Source: an uncultured Flavobacteriales bacterium
GTDB lineage: Bacteria; Bacteroidota; Bacteroidia; Flavobacteriales_D; Sanyastnellaceae
Direction: 5' to 3'
NCBI GenBank assembly: GCA_905479115.1
Contig: CAJQLF010000002.1
Location: forward strand, 45,900-109,899
Length of the DNA stretch: 64,000 nucleotides
The position numbers and the translations under genes are program-made. The notes below the pieces were generated by a model. It worked only from the letters and a program-made list of their open reading frames with translations. It had not been told where the DNA came from and ran no database searches. This document shows, one piece after another, positions 53,249 through 61,029 of this stretch. Position 1 is the first letter of the stretch. Every line of letters begins with the position of its first letter.

Positions 53249-53941
53249 ATGAAATTTGGAGTGGTCACTTTCCCCGGCTCAAACTGCGACATGGACATGG
53301 TGCATGCCTTGGAGCACGATTTGGATTTTTCGGTGGTTCAACTTTGGCACAAGGACCGCGATCTCCAAGGGGTGGACGTGGTCGTTTTACCAGGTGGCTT
53401 TAGCTACGGAGATTACCTCCGAAGCGGCGCAATTGCCCGGTTCTCTCCCATCATGGAATCGGTCATTGCGCATGCGCAGCGGGGTGGCCGAGTTTTTGGT
53501 GTGTGCAACGGCTTTCAAATCTTGTGTGAAACCGGCTTGCTCCCGGGAGCGCTGCTGCACAATGAAAGCCGCAAGTTCATTTGTAAAAACGTCCATTTAA
53601 AACCCGTTTCGCGGGTAGCACCCCTATCCAGTTCCTCCGAAACAGACCAACCACTCGTGATACCTATCGCCCACGGGGAAGGGAACTACTTCATCCATGA
53701 AGACGGATTGAAAGCGCTTCACGACAATGATCAGGTGCTGTTTCAATACTGCGATGAAGCCGGCAAAGTGAACAACTGGTCGAACCCTAACGGAGCAACC
53801 GATTGCATTGCTGGCGTGTCCAACAAGGAAATGAATGTTTTTGGAATGATGCCCCATCCAGAACGCGCCTCAAGCTCTGATTTAGGGAACACAGATGGCG
53901 CGGCGATTTTGCGTGGTCTCGCTTCCTTGGTGGAAGCCTGA
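53249..53941 (+). CDS. purQ: Phosphoribosylformylglycinamidine synthase subunit PurQ
   Basis: The 230-residue class I glutamine amidotransferase has GVVTFPGSNCD at the start, LPGGFSYGDYLR, the catalytic cysteine in VFGVCNGFQIL, AHGEGNYF, and the histidine-glutamate pair in MMPHPER. Length and motifs match the stand-alone PurQ subunit that feeds ammonia to small PurL with PurS. Many Bacteroidota have instead a single large PurL with the glutaminase fused on. PurS and PurL are not in the window. It probably shares the purine regulation of purD, although DUF6427 lies between them. Confidence 0.93.
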   Translation: MKFGVVTFPGSNCDMDMVHALEHDLDFSVVQLWHKDRDLQGVDVVVLPGGFSYGDYLRSGAIARFSPIMESVIAHAQRGGRVFGVCNGFQILCETGLLPGALLHNESRKFICKNVHLKPVSRVAPLSSSSETDQPLVIPIAHGEGNYFIHEDGLKALHDNDQVLFQYCDEAGKVNNWSNPNGATDCIAGVSNKEMNVFGMMPHPERASSSDLGNTDGAAILRGLASLVEA

Positions 53942-54020
53942 TATTGTTCTGCGCGAAAATCGAGCTTGAGTGTTGGCAAAAGTTGCCGGGAACATCGAGC
54001 AATTTGAACATGGATGCACT

Positions 54021-54028
54021 TATTTTTG
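54021..54028 (+). promoter_or_regulatory. Candidate -7 box of dxs promoter
   Basis: TATTTTTG is a perfect TAnnTTTG and lies 34 bases before the dxs ATG. The nearest TTG is only 14 bases upstream, closer than usual. If used, it excludes the longer reading frame from 53970 and supports the ATG at 54063. Confidence 0.45.
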
Positions 54029-54062
54029 TTGGAACTCGACAAGCGCAGTCAGACCCCTTGCC

Positions 54063-56012
54063 ATGAACCATTACCCCGCCGGACCTCATTTGTCACGAAT
54101 CCTTGAACCCAAGGATATGCGTGAACAGTTCAGTGTGGAGGATTTGCCGGCTATTTGCGACGAACTCCGCCAATTCATCGTGGACGTCGTGTCTGAAAAA
54201 GGAGGACACTTTGGGGCAAGTTTGGGGGTTGTAGAGCTCACCGTTGCACTGCACTACACGTTTAATACCCCTGAAGACCAACTGGTCTGGGATGTTGGAC
54301 ATCAAGCTTATGGACATAAAATTTTAACCGGAAGACGGGACCGCTTTCACACCAACCGGGCGTATGGAGGACTCAGTGGATTTCCCAAACGCAGTGAAAG
54401 TAAGTTCGATACGTTCGGAGTGGGGCACAGTTCCACTTCGATTTCTGCAGCTTTGGGAATGGCCGTTGCCAGCAAGCTTGACGGACAGCACCAAAAGCGC
54501 CATATCGCCGTCATTGGTGATGGAGCGATGACTGCGGGTTTGGCCTTTGAAGGGCTGAACCATGGGGGTGCAGAAGACGCAAATTTGCTTGTCATTCTCA
54601 ATGACAATTGCATGTCCATTGATCCCAACGTTGGAGCGCTCAAAGAATACCTCACGGACATTACCACATCCAAAACTTACAACAAGGTGAAGGATGAAGT
54701 GTGGCACTTACTCGGTCGTATTTCCAAATTCGGACCCAATGCCCAAGCGATAGCCCAAAAAGTTGAGGCTGCCGTGAAATCCGCATTGCTCAACCAATCG
54801 AACCTTTTCGAGTCCCTCAACTTCCGTTATTTCGGGCCGGTTGACGGCCACAATGTTGAGCATCTAGCTCAAATCCTAAACGACATCAAAGACATCCCCG
54901 GTCCCAAGCTTTTGCATTGCGTCACGGTCAAAGGAAAAGGCTATGAACCCGCTGAAATAGGAAGTCCTACGACTTGGCATGCGCCCGGGCTATTCGACAA
55001 GTCCACAGGTGAAATTAAGAAGTCAGTTTCAGATCAACCGAAACCACCCAAATTCCAGGATGTCTTTGGTCACAGCATCATTGAATTAGCAAAAAAAGAT
55101 GCGCGAATTGTAGGGGTGACCCCCGCCATGCCTTCCGGATGCTCTTTGAAATTTATGTTGCAGGAAATGCCCGATCGGGCCTTTGATGTGGGCATTGCAG
55201 AGCAGCACGCCGTCACGTTCAGTGCAGGCATGGCTACCCAAGGGAAAGTCCCCTTTTGCAACATCTACTCGAGCTTCATGCAACGGGCATATGACCAAGT
55301 CATTCACGACGTTGCGATCCAAAACCTCCACGTCGTATTTTGTTTGGACCGCGGTGGGGTGGCAGGAGCGGACGGCCCCACCCACCATGGAGCATACGAT
55401 TTGGCATACATGCGCTGTGTTCCCAACATGGTTGTTGCGGCGCCCATGGATGAAGTGGATTTGCGAAATATGATGTTCTCCGCATCTCAAAATCACAACG
55501 GCCCCTATTCCATCCGGTATCCGCGTGGAGCGGGCTCCATCGTGGATTGGAAAAAGCCTTTCGAAGGAATTCCACTGGGACAAGGTCGACGCCTCAAAAC
55601 CGGAAGCGACATCGCCATATTGAGCATAGGCGCGATCGGAACCCAAGCCACAGAAGCATGTGCAGAATTGGAAAAACGAGGCATCGACGCAGCTCATTAT
55701 GACATGCGATTCGTCAAGCCATTGGACGAACTTATGTTGCACGAAATCTTCGGCCGATTCGAGCAGGTCATCACCCTGGAAGATGGATGCATCATGGGCG
55801 GCTTTGGAAGCGCCGTGCTCGAATTTATGGGCGATAACAATTACCACGCTACGGTAAGGCGATTGGGCTTGCCTGACAGCTTCGTAGAGCACGGAACTCA
55901 GGCAGAACTTTATGCGGAAAACACCTACGATGCTGCTGCCATCATGGACTCGGCGCAAGAAATGTTAGCCGCAGCTGGCTCCGGATCAGCTCAAGCAACT
56001 CGACGTGCCTGA
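54063..56012 (+). CDS. dxs: 1-deoxy-D-xylulose-5-phosphate synthase
   Basis: The 649-residue thiamine diphosphate enzyme has GGHFGASLGVVELTVALHY, the TPP-binding VIGDGAMTAGLAFEGLN with LNDNCMSIDPNVG, FGPVDGHNVEHL, and in the transketolase part DVGIAEQHAVTFSAGMA and DRGGVAGADGPTHHG. It condenses pyruvate and glyceraldehyde-3-phosphate, feeding the MEP isoprenoid pathway and PdxJ. Proteins of the family start near the ATG at 54063, whereas the frame upstream (from 53970) has no family match. It heads a likely transcript with DUF2480 and polA, the next gene being three bases away. Confidence 0.96.
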   Translation: MNHYPAGPHLSRILEPKDMREQFSVEDLPAICDELRQFIVDVVSEKGGHFGASLGVVELTVALHYTFNTPEDQLVWDVGHQAYGHKILTGRRDRFHTNRAYGGLSGFPKRSESKFDTFGVGHSSTSISAALGMAVASKLDGQHQKRHIAVIGDGAMTAGLAFEGLNHGGAEDANLLVILNDNCMSIDPNVGALKEYLTDITTSKTYNKVKDEVWHLLGRISKFGPNAQAIAQKVEAAVKSALLNQSNLFESLNFRYFGPVDGHNVEHLAQILNDIKDIPGPKLLHCVTVKGKGYEPAEIGSPTTWHAPGLFDKSTGEIKKSVSDQPKPPKFQDVFGHSIIELAKKDARIVGVTPAMPSGCSLKFMLQEMPDRAFDVGIAEQHAVTFSAGMATQGKVPFCNIYSSFMQRAYDQVIHDVAIQNLHVVFCLDRGGVAGADGPTHHGAYDLAYMRCVPNMVVAAPMDEVDLRNMMFSASQNHNGPYSIRYPRGAGSIVDWKKPFEGIPLGQGRRLKTGSDIAILSIGAIGTQATEACAELEKRGIDAAHYDMRFVKPLDELMLHEIFGRFEQVITLEDGCIMGGFGSAVLEFMGDNNYHATVRRLGLPDSFVEHGTQAELYAENTYDAAAIMDSAQEMLAAAGSGSAQATRRA

Positions 56013-56015
56013 CCC

Positions 56016-56552
56016 ATGGACCAACACCCTGAATCAGCTTCTGAGCCAATCCGCAATCGCGTAGACGAAAGCGGACTTATCGCATTGGATTTGGACGACC
56101 TCATGCCCGTTGCTCCCGTGCTGGAATTTGATTTGGCCGATTACCTCGAAATGGGGTGGGTCCTCAAAGAAAAAGCATTCAGAGCAGCCATGCGGGAATT
56201 GGATGCTCCGAAATGGACTGGAAGCACGGTCGCCCTGTACTGCAGCTCAGATGCCATAGTTCCCGACTGGGCGTGGATGTTGGCCACGTCGAGGTTGACG
56301 ACCCTGGGCGCACACGCGCTCGTTGGTTCCCCAGAGGTCGTGCGTGTGCAGATGCTTATGCACGCCATTGAACAACTGGATCTCGCTCCGTTTCAGGATG
56401 GTCGCGTGGTCATCAAAGGATGCTCCTCAGGCACCACAGCCGAGGCGCTGGCCCTGATCATCCGACGTCTCCAACCTCATGTTCAGTCGCTCTTTTACGG
56501 CGAGCCGTGTTCGACCGTACCCGTGTATAAACGGCCCAAAAATTCCGACTGA
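56016..56552 (+). CDS. DUF2480 family protein
   Basis: The 178-residue soluble protein matches DUF2480 over its whole length. It has NRVDESGLIALDLDDL, the middle CSSDAIVPDWAWML, and a conserved end with VVIKGCSSGTTAEA and FYGEPCSTVPVYKRP. The repeated cysteines in KGCS and EPCS are conserved family residues, possibly binding metal or taking part in redox chemistry. No function is known. It is found across Bacteroidota, often near dxs or polA, and here lies three bases after dxs and about 50 before polA. Confidence 0.88.
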   Translation: MDQHPESASEPIRNRVDESGLIALDLDDLMPVAPVLEFDLADYLEMGWVLKEKAFRAAMRELDAPKWTGSTVALYCSSDAIVPDWAWMLATSRLTTLGAHALVGSPEVVRVQMLMHAIEQLDLAPFQDGRVVIKGCSSGTTAEALALIIRRLQPHVQSLFYGEPCSTVPVYKRPKNSD

Positions 56553-56603
56553 TTTTGGCGTGTGCGTGGTACCTTCGATGGAACACATCGGACCGTACCT
56601 GAC

Positions 56604-59447
56604 ATGATCACCGCCCCTTCCGAACGCAAGCTATTTCTCATCGACGCATACGCGTTGATTTTCAGAGCGTACTACGCGTTCATGAAAAATCCTCGAATCA
56701 ATTCAAAAGGGCTGAATACCAGCGCCATTTTTGGTTTTACCAATGCCTTAATCGAGGTCGTCCGAAAAGAATCACCGTCGCATTTGGCCGTGGTTTTTGA
56801 CCCCCCTGGCGGTTCTTTTCGCAATGAAACCTACGCCGAATACAAGGCGAACAGGAATGAAACTCCCGAAGACATCAAGCGATCTGTTCCCTGGATTTTG
56901 CAGGTCTTGGAAGGGCTGAACATTCCATCGATCAGCGAGGTCGGTTTTGAGGCAGATGACGTAATTGGATACTTGGCCAAGGAGGCAGAAAAAGTAGGTT
57001 TCGATGTTTACATGATGACGCCTGACAAAGACTTTGGTCAACTCGTCTCTGAAAAAATCCGCATGTACCGGCCAGGCAGAAGTGGGAATCCGGCAGAAGT
57101 TTGGGGGCCCGATGAAATCTGTGAAAAATTCGATGTCGACAACCCGCTGCAAATCATTGATTTACTCGGTATGATGGGAGATAGCGCCGACAACATCCCG
57201 GGCATTCCCGGGGTAGGTGCAAAAACGGCTTCGAAACTCATCAAACAATATGGCAGCCTGGAGGGTGTCATCGAAAACGCCGGAGAGCTGAAAGGAAAGC
57301 TCAAGGAACGCGTGGAGGAAAACGTTGACTTGGCTCGACTTTCGAAAGAATTGGCGACAATTTGCTTGGACATTCCCATGGAATTCGATTGGGATCAGAT
57401 GGTGATGGAGCCCCCAAAATCGGATGAACTGCGTGCCACCCTTGAAGAATTGGAATTCCGCACACTCGCTCAGCGAATGTTAGGAGGCGCTGCTGATAAA
57501 GCAACTCCCATTTTACCTGAACCGACTGCAGCTAAAACCATCGCGGAAGAGTCGGCGCAACTCGATTTGTTCGGCACCCCTGCCAACGCTGCGACGGGAA
57601 ATGCCTTCTTGGGCCCGGAGGGTGCAAGCGGATATCGGTCTATAAAAGACGTTGAAACCAATTACCAAATCGTACAAACCCTTTCAGAACTGAACGCGAT
57701 GCTGGAAGCGTTGTTGGCGGCACCAATTTTTGCCTTTGACACCGAGACATCGTCGCTCGATACCCTTCGTGCCTCTCTGGTGGGAATCGCCTTTTCCCAC
57801 GCGACCGGCTCCGCTTGGTGGGTTCCTGCGACGGCAGAAGAATGGACCGAATCCGAACTCATGCAAAAGCTGCAACCGCTGTTTGCAGATGCAACGAAAG
57901 AGGCCGTTGCCCATCACTTTAAATTCGATTACAAAATCCTTCATCGCCGCGGAATCACATTTCACAATCGGATTTTTGACACGATGGTTGCGCATTACTT
58001 GATTCAACCTGAATCGTCGCATAAGCTCGATCGCCTTGCGGAGATCGAACTGGGATACGCAACGATTCCCATCACCGAGCTCATCGGCAAAGCGGGCAAG
58101 GACCAGAAATCCATGATGGACTTACCGGTAGAATCGCTGACAGACTATGCATGTGAAGACGCCGATGTAGCCTTCCAATTGCGAGAGCGATTCACTCCCC
58201 AACTAGAGGGTGTCGCTGCGATGGAGCTGTTCCGAACCGTAGAAATGCCCCTGGTCCAGATTTTGGCTGACATGGAATTAGAGGGCGTTCGAATCAATTC
58301 TGCTGAATTAGCAGAATACAGTGAGACTCTTGGGCAGCAAATCGCGGTCCTAACCGAAGAAATCCATGGGCACGCCGGCCATGAATTCAACATCGACAGC
58401 CCAAAGCAACTCGGCCCCATTCTCTTTGAAACGTTGGAGATCAAGGCGAAAATCAAGAAAACCAAAACAGGTCAGTACCCAACCGGTGAGGAAGTCCTCG
58501 AAAAAATCAAGGACGCTCATGCCATTGTGCCCGCTGTGCTGCGTTACCGCAAATTGAAGAAACTAAAGTCCACGTATGTGGATCCTCTGCCTAAACTGGT
58601 GTTCGAAGAAAGTGGTCGCGTGCACACGACCTACCAGCAGACCGTAGCCGCAACGGGCCGACTGAGTTCCAAAGATCCGAATCTTCAGAACATACCCATC
58701 CGCACGGAAGAAGGACGAGCCATTCGAAAAGCGTTTGTTCCCCGCGATGAACAGCACGTGCTTGTAGCTGCAGATTACAGCCAAGTTGAATTGCGAATCG
58801 CCGCGGCACTCAGCAAAGATTCGGGCCTCGTAGAGGCGTTTATTCAAGGCCAAGATGTGCATACCGCTACTGCGGCCAAGGTCTTCGGCGTACCGACCGA
58901 GGAGGTGGACCGTGGCATGAGAAGCAAAGCAAAAGCCGTCAACTTTGGGATTCTTTACGGTCAGGGAGCGTTCGGATTAGCTCAAAACTTGGGAATCCCA
59001 CGTCGTGAGGCCAAGGAAATTATCGACGCCTACTTCGTCCAGTTCGCCCAGCTCAAAGCCTTTACAGCAGATTGTGTTGAGGCCGTGCGTGAGAAAGGGT
59101 ACGCTGAGACCGTGCTAGGTCGTCGCCGGTATTTACCGGACATTCAATCCAACAATGCGACGGTGCGGGCTTTCGCCGAGCGAAATGCTGTGAATGCTCC
59201 AATCCAAGGCTCTGCAGCAGATATCATTAAAGTCGCCATGGTGCGCATGAATGCCGCACTGAAGGAGCATAACATGCAGACCCGCATGATCATGCAAGTC
59301 CACGATGAATTGGTCTTTGATGTGCCCAAAAGCGAAATTCAACAACTTCAAGCGATGATTTCCGAAGCCATGTCCAAGGCTGTTACGCTCGATGTGCCTT
59401 TGGTTGTTGAGATGTGCTCCGGCCAAAATTGGCTCGAAGCACACTGA
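56604..59447 (+). CDS. polA: DNA polymerase I
   Basis: The 947-residue enzyme has all three parts. The 5' nuclease lies at about 1-290 (LFLIDAYALIFRAYYAF, FDPPGGSFRNETYAEYKANR, GDSADNIPGIPGVG). The 3'-5' exonuclease has intact acidic residues in FDTETSSLD (near 379), HHFKFDYKIL and DYACEDADVA. The polymerase has motif A DYSQVELRIAA (near 724), motif B KAVNFGILYGQGAFGLA and motif C QVHDEL (near 900). It fills gaps and removes RNA primers and is active in repair. The frame extends to 56562, but the family start is at the ATG at 56604. The 112-base gap after it holds no clear terminator. Confidence 0.96.
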   Translation: MITAPSERKLFLIDAYALIFRAYYAFMKNPRINSKGLNTSAIFGFTNALIEVVRKESPSHLAVVFDPPGGSFRNETYAEYKANRNETPEDIKRSVPWILQVLEGLNIPSISEVGFEADDVIGYLAKEAEKVGFDVYMMTPDKDFGQLVSEKIRMYRPGRSGNPAEVWGPDEICEKFDVDNPLQIIDLLGMMGDSADNIPGIPGVGAKTASKLIKQYGSLEGVIENAGELKGKLKERVEENVDLARLSKELATICLDIPMEFDWDQMVMEPPKSDELRATLEELEFRTLAQRMLGGAADKATPILPEPTAAKTIAEESAQLDLFGTPANAATGNAFLGPEGASGYRSIKDVETNYQIVQTLSELNAMLEALLAAPIFAFDTETSSLDTLRASLVGIAFSHATGSAWWVPATAEEWTESELMQKLQPLFADATKEAVAHHFKFDYKILHRRGITFHNRIFDTMVAHYLIQPESSHKLDRLAEIELGYATIPITELIGKAGKDQKSMMDLPVESLTDYACEDADVAFQLRERFTPQLEGVAAMELFRTVEMPLVQILADMELEGVRINSAELAEYSETLGQQIAVLTEEIHGHAGHEFNIDSPKQLGPILFETLEIKAKIKKTKTGQYPTGEEVLEKIKDAHAIVPAVLRYRKLKKLKSTYVDPLPKLVFEESGRVHTTYQQTVAATGRLSSKDPNLQNIPIRTEEGRAIRKAFVPRDEQHVLVAADYSQVELRIAAALSKDSGLVEAFIQGQDVHTATAAKVFGVPTEEVDRGMRSKAKAVNFGILYGQGAFGLAQNLGIPRREAKEIIDAYFVQFAQLKAFTADCVEAVREKGYAETVLGRRRYLPDIQSNNATVRAFAERNAVNAPIQGSAADIIKVAMVRMNAALKEHNMQTRMIMQVHDELVFDVPKSEIQQLQAMISEAMSKAVTLDVPLVVEMCSGQNWLEAH

Positions 59448-59559
59448 CAAAAAAATATCTTTTGAGATAAACATTGGCGTGTGTGGAACTTTTTCACACC
59501 CCCTCCGTATAGGTGCTCGGTGAGAAGCAACTTGGACTTCAATATCCAGATCTATAACT

Positions 59560-60492
59560 ATGCGTTTCAAACAACGAATTCAAGCACTCCCGATCCTTTT
59601 CGGAATGGGTGCATTTCTTGCCACCGGATGCGGAGGCAGTCAAGAGGACCATGCCGGGCACGATCACGCCTCACACGATCACGAACAGGTCGCGGATGAA
59701 GGCATGGATGCAGATGGCATGGCTGTCACGTCACGCGAGAATACACTGACAAAGATTTTTCATGCGGCACCCTCACCCATGGAGACCGCCTCTTTGATCA
59801 AGCGCAGTGGAGCACATTTCCATGCTGATGCCCTCAACGGCGCGAACCGCGCAGCGAACTACACCTCGAGCGATGCGCAAGCCATGAACTTGGGAATCTA
59901 TGGTGCGGATTTGAGCTACGCCACCATCTTCGAAGAAAATTCTGCAAGCCTAGACTACCTGTCAGCCATCAAATCGCTGAGCGAAGAATTGGGCGTGAGC
60001 AACATACTAAGCGACGAGGTCATGTCCGAAGTAGAGGCCAACCGCAACGAACGGGGGGTGCTTATCGATATTGTATCGGACACCTTCTATGCGTTGAATG
60101 AACAACTTAAGTTCAACGGTCAAGAAGACCTCGCGGGACTCGTGGTCGCCGCTGGATGGGTCGAAGGACTTTACCTGGCCACGCGCCACCTCGACGAAGC
60201 CCCTGAAGAATTAAAAACACGCATTGCCGAGCAAAAATTGGTACTGAATGATGTCATGAGACTCTGCTCAAGTTATGAGCAAACGCCAGCTTTAGCAGGA
60301 CTGCTCGCTTCCATGGAACAAATTCAATCCGCCTTTGAAGGCGTCAGCACGGACGAAGGTGAAGGCACCACATCCCGTGAAGAATCTGGTGGATTTGTCA
60401 TCGGTGGCGGACCGACCTTCGCTGCAGACGATGCAACAATCGGTGCAATTGCGTCCGCGGTCGAAAACGTTCGAAACGCTTGCATTCAATAA
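59560..60492 (+). CDS. Histidine-rich N-terminal lipoprotein of unknown function
   Basis: The 310-residue protein has a lipoprotein signal with lipobox FLATGC (Cys24). It is followed by a flexible acidic stretch with seven histidines in DHAGHDHASHDHEQ, a likely metal-binding patch. The rest (about 60-305) is helical, with YGADLSYATIFEENSASLDYL, LIDIVSDTFYALNEQL and VVAAGWVEGLYLATRHL. I do not recognise the fold with certainty. It is presumably anchored in the outer or inner membrane, facing the periplasm. It precedes a small secreted protein gene by 16 bases and probably forms a unit with it. There is no sign of a peptidase or transport domain. Confidence 0.8.
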   Translation: MRFKQRIQALPILFGMGAFLATGCGGSQEDHAGHDHASHDHEQVADEGMDADGMAVTSRENTLTKIFHAAPSPMETASLIKRSGAHFHADALNGANRAANYTSSDAQAMNLGIYGADLSYATIFEENSASLDYLSAIKSLSEELGVSNILSDEVMSEVEANRNERGVLIDIVSDTFYALNEQLKFNGQEDLAGLVVAAGWVEGLYLATRHLDEAPEELKTRIAEQKLVLNDVMRLCSSYEQTPALAGLLASMEQIQSAFEGVSTDEGEGTTSREESGGFVIGGGPTFAADDATIGAIASAVENVRNACIQ

Positions 60493-60508
60493 TTAGCCAA
60501 GAAGTACG

Positions 60509-60934
60509 ATGAAACATACGATAATCCTCCTTTTGGCCTTCGGGCTCTTTGCAACAACTGCCGATGCACAGTGTCGGTCGTTTACGAAGAAGAATTGCCT
60601 GTCCACCTTGGACGGCTACATTCAAAATGACAACTACAACAGCGCCATCCTCATCCCAGGTGATGAGGCCGAGCTCATGCTCACCTTCTTGGCTGGGCAA
60701 GATTACCGCTTGATCGTTTGCAGTCACCCCGTGCTTGGGGAAGTTGCATATGAAATCAATGACGGGCGAGGGAAGCGCTTATTTGATAGCAGCAAGAATG
60801 AACCCGACGTGAACTATGTTGATTTCAAAGTCGAAACAACGCAACAACTGCAAATTCATGTGCAGGTGCCTGAATCCAAGTCGGCCATTTTGCACGAAGG
60901 ATGCGTGACCGTTTTGGTCGGGTCCAAAAGCTGA
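60509..60934 (+). CDS. Small secreted protein of unknown function
   Basis: The 141-residue product has a clean signal peptide (cleavage after TTADA, before QCRSF). The mature part is a compact beta-rich domain with four cysteines (QCRS, KNCLS, IVCS, EGCVTV), which could make two disulfides. FLAGQDYRLIVCSHPVLGEVAYEIND is typical of a conserved Bacteroidota family whose role is unknown. It lies 16 bases after the histidine-rich lipoprotein gene. A strong terminator follows, so this is the last gene of its transcript. Confidence 0.8.
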   Translation: MKHTIILLLAFGLFATTADAQCRSFTKKNCLSTLDGYIQNDNYNSAILIPGDEAELMLTFLAGQDYRLIVCSHPVLGEVAYEINDGRGKRLFDSSKNEPDVNYVDFKVETTQQLQIHVQVPESKSAILHEGCVTVLVGSKS

Positions 60935-60980
60935 AAGCACACTACAAAACTTCCCATGGGTTTTTTCTCATGGAATACAT

Positions 60981-61011
60981 AAAAAACGGCCGCGTACTGC
61001 GGCCGTTTTTT
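60981..61011. terminator. Bidirectional intrinsic terminator
   Basis: ACGGCCGC (60986-60993) and GCGGCCGT (60999-61006) form an eight-base GC-rich stem with a five-base loop. A run of six adenines precedes it and six thymines follow it. It lies between the convergent secreted-protein and metalloprotease genes and can stop transcription from both sides. Confidence 0.9.
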
Positions 61012-61029
61012 ATGGAATTAACTTCTGGC

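Noticed and set aside
55086..55958. 290-codon minus-strand frame opposite dxs
   Set aside because: It is antisense to the conserved transketolase part of dxs and has no family features.
59456..59499. Small inverted repeats after polA (TATCT/AGATA and GTGTG/CACAC)
   Set aside because: The stems are only five bases and no thymine run follows, so I do not call a terminator for polA.
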